Shown here piece by piece: positions 16,852 through 25,718 of a DNA stretch of 64,000 nt. The notes beneath the pieces were generated by a model that saw only the letters and a list, made by a program, of their open reading frames with translations, made no database searches and was not told the DNA's origin. A program made the position numbers and the translations under genes. Where the stretch lies: contig NZ_WMBA01000042.1 of NCBI RefSeq assembly GCF_009707865.1, positions 1 through 64,000 on the forward strand. The letters run 5' to 3'. The number at the start of each line of letters is the position of its first letter. Within the stretch, counting starts at the first letter, position 1. This DNA comes from Amycolatopsis pithecellobii. Lineage in GTDB: Bacteria; Actinomycetota; Actinomycetes; Mycobacteriales; Pseudonocardiaceae.

Positions 16852-18765
16852 ATGTGCGGCATAGCAGGAATTATTGATGAATCGGACAAATTCGGCGCCT
16901 CTGAATACGTCACCAAGATGCTACTCGCGCAACAGCATCGCGGACCGGATCATGTGTCGAGCGCTGCCACACCTCCCGGTCGGCGTCAAGCAACCCTCGG
17001 CAGCGTCCGGTTGTCCATCAACGACAAGAGCGCACGAGGACTGCAGCCGTTTTCCACGCCCGGCGGTGAAATCTGGGGGGTCATCAATGGCGAGATCTAC
17101 AACTGGCGCTCGCTCCGGGATCAGCTGGCCGGCAGCGGGCACCGATTTCACAGTGACTGTGACGCCGAAATTGTTCCCTACCTTTTCCTCGAGTACGGGC
17201 CGGATTTCGTCAAGCACATCAATGGCATGTTCGCGGTGGCCATCTGGGACGACCGAGAACGCGTCCTGACCCTTGCCCGGGATCGGATGGGCGAGAAGCC
17301 CTTGTTCTACTCGCGCAGTGGCTCCACGCTGATCTTCGCCTCGGAAATTCGTGCCATGGCGACCTGTCCTCTCGTCGATCGCAGCATCGACCTGCACAGC
17401 ATTTCGGAATTCTTCACCTTCCGGTGCGTGCCCTACCCGAACACACTGCTTTCGCAGGTGAAGCGCGTGCCGCCCGGTTCGCTGCTCAGGTACTCTCCGG
17501 AATCGGGAGCATTGGAGGTGAGCAGGTACTGGATGCCAGACCTGTTCTCCGAACCCCTCACGGACATCGACCTGGCGGCCGACGAACTGGGAAGTCTCGT
17601 CACCGAGGCCGTCCGCCTGCGGTCGGACCCCGGCAGTGGCGCAGCACTGGGCGTCACCCTGAGCGGCGGAGTCGATTCCTCGACGATCGCCGCGATGACT
17701 CGCCGGCACGTGGGCGGCGACGTCCCCCTGGACGCCTTCACCACCAAGGTCGACGGGGACTTCGAAGACGAAGAGGCGATTTCGCAGGTGTGCGGCCGGA
17801 ACAAGCTGACCCTCCATGAAACCGACTGTTCGCTCGGCGATATCGGTTTGGTCCACGACATCGTCCGGAAGACCCTGGAACCCGTTGGCGCGGGAATGAT
17901 CGTGCCCGCTTACCAGAGTTTCCGGACAGCCGCGAACCGCCATCATCGGGTCCTGCTGTCCGGCGAGGGAAGTGACGAATTGTTCGCCGGCTATTCGGGC
18001 CGGCTGATCCTCGACTCGCTGCTGCTGCGCTGGCCGGTACTGAGGGACGCAGAGCAGCGAACCGCGCTGGCGGAGAACCCTCAGCTGAGCCGGGCCCTCC
18101 GTCGCCAGGCAGAAAACCCCCCAGCGACGGACGACCCTCTCGACAGGTACGTGTGGTGGGACGACGACAACGCCTACGACGCCGGACTCCGCCACAAGAT
18201 ACTGGACGACGGCATCGGTCGCCTGGACCCGCTCGAGCGACTTCGCCAGCTCGATTCCATGTCGGACGGGGCCACACACGAAAACCGCATGCTGTGGCTC
18301 GAGACTCAGCTCCGGCTGGAAGCGTTCATGCTGCCCATCGTGGACCGGTCGAGTATGGCCACCTCCGTGGAGTCACGCGCGCCATTGCTCGATCCGAGTA
18401 TCGTCGAATTCGCCTATCGAGTGCCCGCCGGCATGAAATTGCGACACGGGCGGGAAAAGTACATCTTGCGTCATATGGGGCAGCGCATGTCGCTCCTTCC
18501 CGGGTATGTTCTCTGGCAGAAAAAACATCCTTTCTCGGGCCCCATTTCCATCTGGATGGAGAACATCGATGCCGACCTCGCCCATGCCACCTTCAGCGAC
18601 GATTCCCGGCTCGCCGAATTCCTGGACATGCAGGCGGTCCGGCAGATCCGCAAGGAGCTGACCGAGTCCACCCTCTCCGGATACGATCAAAAATTGTACA
18701 GCGACATCCTTTTCGGCTGCCTGATTCTCGCTGTCTGGCTCGATTCACTGGCGCAGGTCAACTGA
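16852..18765 (+). CDS. asnB: Glutamine-hydrolysing asparagine synthetase family amidotransferase
   Basis: A 637-residue class II amidotransferase. Cys2 of MCGIAG is the glutaminase nucleophile, with NGEIYNW and GEKPLFYS in the N-terminal domain (to about residue 210). The synthetase domain has the ATP-pyrophosphatase loop LSGGVDSS near residue 270 and GEGSDELFAGY near 370. It adenylates a carboxylate and transfers ammonia to it. It heads an operon with a glutamate-cysteine-ligase-like enzyme and an exporter, so it more likely amidates a specialised metabolite than makes housekeeping asparagine. The operon is visibly less G/C-rich than its neighbours, suggesting transfer. Confidence 0.9.
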   Translation: MCGIAGIIDESDKFGASEYVTKMLLAQQHRGPDHVSSAATPPGRRQATLGSVRLSINDKSARGLQPFSTPGGEIWGVINGEIYNWRSLRDQLAGSGHRFHSDCDAEIVPYLFLEYGPDFVKHINGMFAVAIWDDRERVLTLARDRMGEKPLFYSRSGSTLIFASEIRAMATCPLVDRSIDLHSISEFFTFRCVPYPNTLLSQVKRVPPGSLLRYSPESGALEVSRYWMPDLFSEPLTDIDLAADELGSLVTEAVRLRSDPGSGAALGVTLSGGVDSSTIAAMTRRHVGGDVPLDAFTTKVDGDFEDEEAISQVCGRNKLTLHETDCSLGDIGLVHDIVRKTLEPVGAGMIVPAYQSFRTAANRHHRVLLSGEGSDELFAGYSGRLILDSLLLRWPVLRDAEQRTALAENPQLSRALRRQAENPPATDDPLDRYVWWDDDNAYDAGLRHKILDDGIGRLDPLERLRQLDSMSDGATHENRMLWLETQLRLEAFMLPIVDRSSMATSVESRAPLLDPSIVEFAYRVPAGMKLRHGREKYILRHMGQRMSLLPGYVLWQKKHPFSGPISIWMENIDADLAHATFSDDSRLAEFLDMQAVRQIRKELTESTLSGYDQKLYSDILFGCLILAVWLDSLAQVN

Positions 18766-18767
18766 GC

Positions 18768-20249
18768 ATGGCATACCGTGCGCAAGGCGGCCGGCAGCGA
18801 CGGGTGGGACTCGAACTGGAACGACATCTGGTCTTCCAGGAGAACCTCAGCAGTTACCCCTCGCTGTCCGGACCGCTGACCTCCGCTACCCCCTTCGACG
18901 TACAGGAGATATTTCACCGCCTGGTGGGAGACGGCTGGCGTCCCACCCACGACGCGACCACCGGCGTGGTCACCAGAATCGCCCGCGACGACTGGGAGAC
19001 CTTGACGTCGGATGTGACCAGCGGAATTTTCGAGACGACGATTCCGCCCGAGCCGAGCATCGAAGCGCTCCAGAAGCACCAGGAACACCTCGACCGCTAC
19101 CTCTGTTCATCCCTGCGGGAGCGCGGACTCGGCTTGCTCAGTGTCGAAACGCCGCTCGTCACGCAGCCATGGGAACCATCCCACTATGCGTTGTACCACA
19201 GTTACTGGCGGGCGGAATACGCAACGCGGCGCATTCGGGGCGAGAATCATTCCTGGTTCGCCGGGACCATCGGCAGCAGTCCCTCGATCGATGTCGCGGT
19301 TTCCGAGGCAATCCCTTTTTTGAACGTCATGCTGCGCCTCACCGGTATTTCGTTGTATCTGACCCGGAATGGTGCCGTTTCGGGCGGGAAACTGTCGCCT
19401 GGTGGCCGGCTGAGCGTCAGACCGTGGGCGATCGAAAAACTCTGGACGGACGCATACCCGGACGATGCGGCACGCTGCCGGATGATGGGACGCGACTTCA
19501 TCGGCTGGAAGGACTATCTCTCCTCCCTGTTCGCGCTGCCGGTCGTGAGCGTCCCCGACGATCAGGGCAGGGCGATCAGAATCCCCGATGATCCACCGCT
19601 CGGCACCTTCTGGCAGTCGCTCGATTCACGGGCGGTGAGCGGCGCGGACGCGTGGGGAAACAGGCACACCTTTACGCAAGCCGACCTTCGTCAGCTAGAT
19701 GCGATTCAACGCCAGATCGTCTTCTCCCGCCTACGATGGGAGTTCGGCGAATCGGCGGACATCGGCAAGTTCAGGGAAGCATTGAATTCCTCCGAGGCCG
19801 AACTGCAGGAATTCCTGGATTCCACGCTGGCCCGCCTGTACCTCGAAGTTCGTTCGGACAGCTGCTCGTTGCCGGGAGAGGAGTTCGCGACGGCCGCCAT
19901 GTACCTGGGCCTGGCCGAAAATCTCGCGGAGGCGGAAAGATTCGTCATGTCGCGGCCGTGGTCCTTCTGGCAGGCCATCTTCGAGCTGTCTGCCACGTCC
20001 CCGATGGAAGTGGCGATCGACGGCGAATGGCTACCGGATGTCATTGCCCAGCTGCTCGAGATCAGCGCCTCGGGTATCAGCAGGCTGACGCCCGGCGACC
20101 GGAAGTTCCTCGATCCGCTGTGGGTGCGTGTCGATAACCGGGTGACGCCCGCGGATCAAGTGCGTGAGTCGTTTCTGGCGGCGGGAGAAGGATGGCCGGG
20201 CTGCGTCGCGGTCGCCGGCCTGACGAACAGCCACCAGAAGTTCGGATGA
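18768..20249 (+). CDS. Glutamate-cysteine-ligase-like carboxylate-amine ligase
   Basis: A 493-residue protein with the layout of glutamate-cysteine ligases: RVGLELERHLVF at the N-terminus, SDVTSGIFETTIPP near residue 85 (the Glu/Thr glutamate and metal site), a central NVMLRLTGISLYL region, and YLEVRSDSC near 360, the arginine-bearing strand of the family. It would phosphorylate a carboxylate, probably glutamate, and join it to an amine. I chose the ATG at 18768, two bases after the asnB stop, because the family N-terminus starts there. The amine substrate is unknown. Similarity is by motif and length, so exact subfamily is uncertain. Confidence 0.7.
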   Translation: MAYRAQGGRQRRVGLELERHLVFQENLSSYPSLSGPLTSATPFDVQEIFHRLVGDGWRPTHDATTGVVTRIARDDWETLTSDVTSGIFETTIPPEPSIEALQKHQEHLDRYLCSSLRERGLGLLSVETPLVTQPWEPSHYALYHSYWRAEYATRRIRGENHSWFAGTIGSSPSIDVAVSEAIPFLNVMLRLTGISLYLTRNGAVSGGKLSPGGRLSVRPWAIEKLWTDAYPDDAARCRMMGRDFIGWKDYLSSLFALPVVSVPDDQGRAIRIPDDPPLGTFWQSLDSRAVSGADAWGNRHTFTQADLRQLDAIQRQIVFSRLRWEFGESADIGKFREALNSSEAELQEFLDSTLARLYLEVRSDSCSLPGEEFATAAMYLGLAENLAEAERFVMSRPWSFWQAIFELSATSPMEVAIDGEWLPDVIAQLLEISASGISRLTPGDRKFLDPLWVRVDNRVTPADQVRESFLAAGEGWPGCVAVAGLTNSHQKFG

Positions 20250-20893
20250 CCACACTCCCCACTGGTGCTGAACTTCTTCGATACGTGGTGCTCGTGACGG
20301 GCGTGATCATCGCGCCCGGAGCGGATCTGGCACTGGTGCTCACCAGCGCTGTCCGAGGTGGCAGGCAAGGGGGCTTGGCCACGACCATGGGCATTGTTTC
20401 CGGCGTTTTCGTGTGGGCTGCCCTCGCCGGGGCCGGCTTGGCCGGGGTGCTGGTCGCCTCCGCCACCGGGTACCTCATGCTCAGGCTGGCCGGCGCCGCA
20501 TACCTGCTGTTCCTGGGCATCAAGTTCCTGGCCCAGTCGCGTTCGGTGGCGCCGCCCGTGGACCGGACGGGCGGCGCCGGGAAGGCGAGGTCCTTCTGGT
20601 CATACTTTCGCCGGGGCTGGGTTGCCGACGTCATGAACCCGAAGATGGCGGTGTTCTACCTGGCGGTGCTCAGCAACTTCCTGCACCCGGGCGATTTTCT
20701 CCCGGGAAAGGTGTTCTTCCTGGCACTGGTTCACGCCAGTATCGGCTTGCTCTGGTTCTCCTCCATTTCGCTCGCGGTGGGCAGGTCGAATATCCTGGCG
20801 CGAAATCCCCGGGTGCGGCGGATGCTGAACCTGGCCGGCGGTGCTGTCCTGGTGTTGCTGAGCATTGAAGTCGCGCTGCCGATGCAGTGGTGA
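20246..20893 (+). CDS. LysE/RhtB-family amino acid exporter
   Basis: A 215-residue membrane protein with about six hydrophobic segments. The N-terminal PGADLALVLTSAVRGGRQGGLAT is the LysE/RhtB signature (PGPD...RG...G), and VADVMNPKMAVFYLAVL near residue 130 is the second conserved block. Such carriers export amino acids or small peptides. It starts inside the stop of the ligase gene (ATGA), so it is probably the dedicated exporter for the product of the two upstream enzymes. Confidence 0.88.
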   Translation: MTTLPTGAELLRYVVLVTGVIIAPGADLALVLTSAVRGGRQGGLATTMGIVSGVFVWAALAGAGLAGVLVASATGYLMLRLAGAAYLLFLGIKFLAQSRSVAPPVDRTGGAGKARSFWSYFRRGWVADVMNPKMAVFYLAVLSNFLHPGDFLPGKVFFLALVHASIGLLWFSSISLAVGRSNILARNPRVRRMLNLAGGAVLVLLSIEVALPMQW

Positions 20894-20904
20894 AGGTGCG
20901 CCGA

Positions 20905-21771
20905 TCATCGCTTCAGCAGGTTCAGGATCAGCGTGGCGATGTCCTCCGGGGCCTCCTCGGCCATGAAGTGGCCCGCTTTGGTGGTGAAGTGCTCCAGGTC
21001 GGTGGTCCACGGCCGCCAGGTGGCGATGGCGTCGAAGCCCAGGCCCCAGTCCTGCTGCACGACCGTCACGGGCATGGTGAGCCGGTTGCCGGCGTCGAGG
21101 TCGGCCTGGTCGTGGTCGATGTCGATGGTCGCGGTGGCGCGATAGTCGGCGACGATCGACGGAACGGCGTCCCGGCACGCGCGCAGGTACTCGGCGCGCA
21201 CGTCCGCCGGGATCGCGCCGGGGCCGGTGGACCAGGCGTCGAGGAAATGGCCGAAGAACGCGTCGGCGCTGCCGGCGATCATCTGCTCGGGCAGCCCGGG
21301 CGGCTGGGCCATCAGGTACAGGTGGAACGCCACCGCCGCGCCGACCCCGTGCAGGACGCGCCAAGTGTCCAAAGTGGGCACGATGTCCAGGATTCCCAGG
21401 TGGCTGATCCGATCCGGGTGGTCAAGGCCGGCCCGGAAAGCCACGTGCGCGCCGCGGTCGTGCCCGGCCAGCGCGAACCGGTCGAAGCCGAGTGCGCCGG
21501 CCAGCCCGACGATGTCCGCGGCCATCGTCCGCTTCGAGTAGGTGTCCTCGGCGACCGCTGCCGGCTTGCTGCTGGCGCCGTAGCCGCGAAGATCGGGGCA
21601 GATCACGGTGTGGCCCTCGGCGAGGATGGGTGCGACGTGCCGCCACATCAGGTGCGTCTGGGGAAAACCGTGGAGCAGCACGATGGCCGGTCCTGCTCCG
21701 CCGACCGCCGCGTTCAGCTCGATTCCGTCCGCAACACCGACCGACCTGGTCTCGAACCCGGGAATGCGCAT
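20905..21771 (-). CDS. Alpha/beta hydrolase related to haloacetate dehalogenases
   Basis: A 288-residue soluble hydrolase. The oxyanion motif LLHGFPQT is near residue 31, the nucleophile elbow AGHDRGAH carries Asp near residue 105, and the catalytic His is in AGHFMAEE near the C-terminus. The overall pattern (DLRGYGASSKP, GLDHPDRI, FHLYLMAQPPGLPEQ) follows fluoroacetate dehalogenase. The arginine of GHDRGGR is His, and the halide-binding tryptophan of the FHW segment is Leu, so dehalogenation is doubtful; epoxide or ester hydrolysis is possible. The start at 21771 follows GAGGAG at about eight bases. Confidence 0.8.
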   Translation of the reverse strand: MRIPGFETRSVGVADGIELNAAVGGAGPAIVLLHGFPQTHLMWRHVAPILAEGHTVICPDLRGYGASSKPAAVAEDTYSKRTMAADIVGLAGALGFDRFALAGHDRGAHVAFRAGLDHPDRISHLGILDIVPTLDTWRVLHGVGAAVAFHLYLMAQPPGLPEQMIAGSADAFFGHFLDAWSTGPGAIPADVRAEYLRACRDAVPSIVADYRATATIDIDHDQADLDAGNRLTMPVTVVQQDWGLGFDAIATWRPWTTDLEHFTTKAGHFMAEEAPEDIATLILNLLKR

Positions 21772-21877
21772 CGTTGTCGTCTCCTCACCTGGGGATTGCC
21801 TGAACACCATGAGGATCCGTGAGCCGGGTCAGCAGTGGATCAGCGGCGGCGCCCCGGCGTCGGTGACAATGAGGCGC

Positions 21878-23824
21878 ATGGAGATCCAGGTGCTCGGACC
21901 GGTCGAGGTCAGGGATACCGAGGGCCGCCCGGTCGCGGTCGGCAGCCAGCGCCGCCGCGAGCTGCTGGGCCGGCTGGTCGCCGCCGGCGGCCGGGCTGTC
22001 CCGCTGCCGGTGCTCGTCGAGGATCTCTGGGAAAACCCGCCGCCCACGGCCGCCGGGACCGTCCGCACCTTCGTCGCCGAGTTGCGCGGCGCGCTGGAAC
22101 CGGACCGTCGTCCGCGCACCCGGTCGCGGACCATCGAGACCGTCGGAACCGGGTACGCACTGCGGATTCCCCGGGCACACGTTGACGTCCACCGGTTCGA
22201 GGACACCCTCCGGGCCATGCGCGCCGCCCCCAGCGCCCACGTCGCGCCCGCGCTGAGCGACGCGCTCGCGTGGTGGCACGGCGAGCCGTACGGGGACCTC
22301 GGCGGCTCGCCGTGGCTGGCACCGGAACGCGCCCGCCTGACCGAACTGCACCGCCAAGCCGTCGAGCTGCGCGCCCGGGCGGTGCTCGACCTCGGACAGG
22401 GCGCGCCGCTGATCCCGGAGCTGGAGGCGTACGCGACCGCACACCCGTGGCGGGAGCATGCCTGGGTCCTGCTGTCACACGCGCTGTACCAGGCCGGCCG
22501 CCAGGTCGATGCACTGGCGTCGCTGCGTGACGCGCGAGCCCGGCTGCTGGCCCAGTTCGGGCTGGAATCGGTGGACAGCCTCGACCATCTCGAACGCGAC
22601 ATCCTCCGGCACGCGCCACACCTCACCCCCACGCCCCGCGACGAGGACCGGCTGCGGCTGCTCACGCGCACCGAAGCGACGGGGACCTACACGCGGCTTC
22701 GCTCGATGAGCACCGTGGCCAGTGCCGCCGCCGTCACCGGCGGCACCAACCTCGTACTCGCCCAGCAGCACCGCGCCGCGGCGGCCGCGGAAGCGGAAGC
22801 GACCGGAGACCCCGGCCTCACTGCGCGCGTGATCGCGGCGTACGACGTCCCGACGATCTGGACCCGGGCCGACGATCCCACCCGGTCCGAGGCACTGGTC
22901 CAGACCACGCGGCGCACGCTGCACCGGCTCGGCCCAGGGGCTCCGCCCGCGCTTCGCGCACGGCTGCTCGCCACCATCGGGCTCGAGCATCGCGGAAGCC
23001 GGGACCGCTGGGCCGCCGACGCCGCGGCCGAAGCCGAACAGCTGGCCCGCGACCTCCCCGACCCCACCCTGCTGGTCCTCGCGCTCAACGCCCGCTTCGT
23101 CCAGTCCTTCCAGCAGCCTGGGTGCACGGGCGAACGCGACACGATCGCCGACGAGCTCATCGAGCTGTCCACGCGACATGATCTCCCGAGGTTCGAGATC
23201 CTCGGCCACCTCATCAAGATCCAGGTCCACTCCGCCCGCGGCGCGCTCGAGCCCGCGCAATGCCACATCGCGGCGGCCGAGCGGCTCGCCACCCTGCACG
23301 AATCCCCCCTCGTGCACGTTCTCACCACGGCGTTCCGGGCAATGCGGCTGGCCGGACAATCGGACGACCCCGCCGAAGTCGCGCACGCCTATCGCGCCGT
23401 GGCCACCGACCTCGCCGGGGCCGGCATGCCGGGGGTCGAAGCCGGCATGTTCCCGCTCGCGCTCCTCTCCCTCCGCATGCGTCACGGGCGTCCCGCGCCG
23501 ACGGACCCCGACCTCGACTGGGGGCCTTATCGTCCCTGGGTCCAGCCGCTGCTCGACCTCGCGCGCGGCAACCTCGCCGCGGCCCGCCACGCCGCCGCGA
23601 CCCTGCCCGCACCCCGTGCCGACCACCTGTATGACGCGCTGTGGGCCGTCAACGGGCATACCGCGATCCAGCTGGACGACGCATCGCTTGCGGCACAAGC
23701 GCGCGAGGCGCTATCGCCCCTGCGCGGTGAGATCGCGGGCGGAACCACCGCCATGATCACCTTCGGCCCCGTCGACGATATCCTCGCGACGCTCTATCAG
23801 CATTTCGACCGGCTGCGGACGTGA
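21878..23824 (+). CDS. SARP/BTAD-type transcriptional regulator
   Basis: A 648-residue regulator. An OmpR-like winged-helix domain (MEIQVLGPVEVRD ... TVRTFVAELRGALEP ... IETVGTGYAL, residues 1-95) is followed by a bacterial transcriptional activation domain (about 100-245), then a helical repeat region to the C-terminus with no ATPase motif. Such proteins activate secondary metabolism or local operons. It diverges from the alpha/beta hydrolase gene with 106 bp between starts. An alternative ATG nine bases upstream is possible. Targets are unknown; the nearby dioxygenase-transporter operon is a candidate. Confidence 0.85.
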   Translation: MEIQVLGPVEVRDTEGRPVAVGSQRRRELLGRLVAAGGRAVPLPVLVEDLWENPPPTAAGTVRTFVAELRGALEPDRRPRTRSRTIETVGTGYALRIPRAHVDVHRFEDTLRAMRAAPSAHVAPALSDALAWWHGEPYGDLGGSPWLAPERARLTELHRQAVELRARAVLDLGQGAPLIPELEAYATAHPWREHAWVLLSHALYQAGRQVDALASLRDARARLLAQFGLESVDSLDHLERDILRHAPHLTPTPRDEDRLRLLTRTEATGTYTRLRSMSTVASAAAVTGGTNLVLAQQHRAAAAAEAEATGDPGLTARVIAAYDVPTIWTRADDPTRSEALVQTTRRTLHRLGPGAPPALRARLLATIGLEHRGSRDRWAADAAAEAEQLARDLPDPTLLVLALNARFVQSFQQPGCTGERDTIADELIELSTRHDLPRFEILGHLIKIQVHSARGALEPAQCHIAAAERLATLHESPLVHVLTTAFRAMRLAGQSDDPAEVAHAYRAVATDLAGAGMPGVEAGMFPLALLSLRMRHGRPAPTDPDLDWGPYRPWVQPLLDLARGNLAAARHAAATLPAPRADHLYDALWAVNGHTAIQLDDASLAAQAREALSPLRGEIAGGTTAMITFGPVDDILATLYQHFDRLRT

Positions 23825-23835
23825 GACTTCGCGTG

Positions 23836-24789
23836 TCAGCCGGCGAGAACCTCGGTCAGGGTCGGCAGTGCGATGTTGCGGCCGGTGACGACGGCGACCT
23901 GCGTCCCCCGCGCCGCTACCTTGCCGGCGAGTAATGCCGCGACGCCCACCGCACCCGATCCTTCCGCGATCACACCCCGGGTGGCGGCCAGATAGCGCAC
24001 GGCCTCACGGATTTCGGTTTCGCTGACCGTCACCAGATCGTCCACGTGCCGCCGCACGAGATCAATCGTGACGGATCCCGGTTCGATGTTGCCCGCGATG
24101 CCGTCCGCAAGGGTCTCCCCCACCTCGACGGTGACCTGATGGCCGGCGCGCACCGCCGCCGACATCGCGGTCGAGGCTTCCGGCTCCACCGCGACGACCC
24201 GCGCGTTCGGCCTGGTGGAGCGCCACAGGCCGAGGCCGGCGGCCAGCCCACCACCACCGACTCCACAAAGGACAGTGACGTCGCCGGCGAGTTCTCCGTC
24301 GAGCTCATAACCGATCGTCGCCTGACCTGCGATCACGTAAGGGTCGTTGTAGGTCGAGACGTAGTAGGCGCCGTCTTCCGCGAGCATCAGCGCATACGCC
24401 TCCGCGTCGTCGAACGAATCCCCGAACCGGACGAGATCGATGCCGGCAGCGCGCAGCGCGGAAACCTTGGCGGGAGAAGCGTTCCTGGACACCACAACGG
24501 TGACCGGGCGTCCCGTCAGACCGGCCGCGAACGCCATGCCCAGACCGTGGTTGCCGGACGAAGCCGTGACCACCGGAACGTCCCGCGGCACCGTGGCCAG
24601 CGCGTTGAGCGCCCCACGGACCTTGAACGAACCCGTCGGCTGCAAGGATTCCAATTTCAGCGCGATCGGCGGGCCACCGGTGTATGCGGTGTTCAACGGA
24701 GTCGGTGGCAGGTGCCCCGAGATCACCTTCCACGCGGCTTCGAGGTCGGCCGTCGTGGGTACTCGGACGGCACGGACAGGTCCGGACAT
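23836..24789 (-). CDS. PLP-dependent threonine/hydroxy-amino-acid dehydratase
   Basis: A 317-residue fold-type II PLP enzyme of the threonine/serine ammonia-lyase family. The PLP lysine is in GSFKVRGA near residue 52, the substrate loop is ASSGNHG near 79, and the phosphate-binding glycine loop GVGGGGLAAG is near 175. There is no C-terminal ACT domain, so it is the short, non-allosteric type. It would remove water and ammonia from a beta-hydroxy amino acid to give a 2-oxo acid. It ends an operon with an amino-acid hydroxylase-like dioxygenase and overlaps the transporter gene by 67 bp, so its natural substrate may be the hydroxylase product. Confidence 0.88.
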   Translation of the reverse strand: MSGPVRAVRVPTTADLEAAWKVISGHLPPTPLNTAYTGGPPIALKLESLQPTGSFKVRGALNALATVPRDVPVVTASSGNHGLGMAFAAGLTGRPVTVVVSRNASPAKVSALRAAGIDLVRFGDSFDDAEAYALMLAEDGAYYVSTYNDPYVIAGQATIGYELDGELAGDVTVLCGVGGGGLAAGLGLWRSTRPNARVVAVEPEASTAMSAAVRAGHQVTVEVGETLADGIAGNIEPGSVTIDLVRRHVDDLVTVSETEIREAVRYLAATRGVIAEGSGAVGVAALLAGKVAARGTQVAVVTGRNIALPTLTEVLAG

Positions 24790-25718
24790 GCGCTCTCCCA
24801 GCTTTGCCGCGTGGCTTCGGGTTTCGTTGCGGCGGAACGGAATTCGGCCAGATACATCGCGCCGACGACCAGCGCGGCGCCGAGGAGGATGCGGGGGGAC
24901 AGCTCGTCGTGAGCCACCAGGACCCCGAAGAACCCCGCGAAAACCGGTTCCAGCGTCAGGACAACGGCCGCGGCCGACGCCGGAAGCCGGGCCTGGGCCC
25001 AGGTCTGCACGAGATACGCGGCGGCCGTCGCGACAACCGCCAGCCCGATGACCGGAAGCCAGAAACTCTCCTCCCCCGGGACGTCGATGCCGTCCGGTGC
25101 ACCCAATACCAGGCACAGCACGGCGACCACACCCAGCTGCACCACGGTGAGCGCGTGCGCGTCCCGTGCCGTGGACCATTCACTGAGCCCGACGATGTGC
25201 AACGCGAAGAACAGCGCGCACAGCAACGTCAGCCCCTCCCCCGGGCCGATCGCGAACCCCCGCAACGACAGCACGCCGAGACCGACCGTGGCCATCGCCA
25301 CCGCACCCCAGGTCCCGCGCCCGATCCGGTGCCGCAGCAGCAATCCCGCGAGCACGGGGGTGCACACGACCGACATGCCGGTGATGAACCCCGACATGGA
25401 CGCCGAGGTGTACTGCTGGCCGCAGGTCTGCGCGAGATACGCGGAACCGAGCGCGAGCCCGAGCAGCACGCCGTGCCCGAGTTGCTTGCGGCTCAACGTG
25501 AACACCGCGCGTGGACGCAACGCAGCCAGCGCCGCGGTCGCGATCAGGAACCGCACGGCCAGGAAGTCCATCGGCGAGACGTCCCGCGTCACGTCCTTGA
25601 CGACGACGAATGTTCCGCCCCAGACGGCGGTGACCCCGACGAGGGCGAGCAGCGCGAGCAGCGAGGGCCGGCGGCTCACGTGTACTTCCGGCACGGCCTC
25701 GGCGGGCTGCGTGGTCAT
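24723..25718 (-). CDS. EamA/DMT-family transporter
   Basis: A 331-residue membrane protein with ten hydrophobic segments in two EamA repeats (TAVWGGTFVVVKD near residue 35, and the second repeat ending at LEPVFAGFFGVLVAHDELSPRILLGAALVV near 265-295). It is a drug/metabolite or amino acid carrier. Its last 22 codons overlap the start of the dehydratase gene in another frame and encode a hydrophilic tail, an unusually long overlap. The ATG overlaps the stop of the dioxygenase gene. Confidence 0.88.
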   Translation of the reverse strand: MTTQPAEAVPEVHVSRRPSLLALLALVGVTAVWGGTFVVVKDVTRDVSPMDFLAVRFLIATAALAALRPRAVFTLSRKQLGHGVLLGLALGSAYLAQTCGQQYTSASMSGFITGMSVVCTPVLAGLLLRHRIGRGTWGAVAMATVGLGVLSLRGFAIGPGEGLTLLCALFFALHIVGLSEWSTARDAHALTVVQLGVVAVLCLVLGAPDGIDVPGEESFWLPVIGLAVVATAAAYLVQTWAQARLPASAAAVVLTLEPVFAGFFGVLVAHDELSPRILLGAALVVGAMYLAEFRSAATKPEATRQSWESACPDLSVPSEYPRRPTSKPRGR

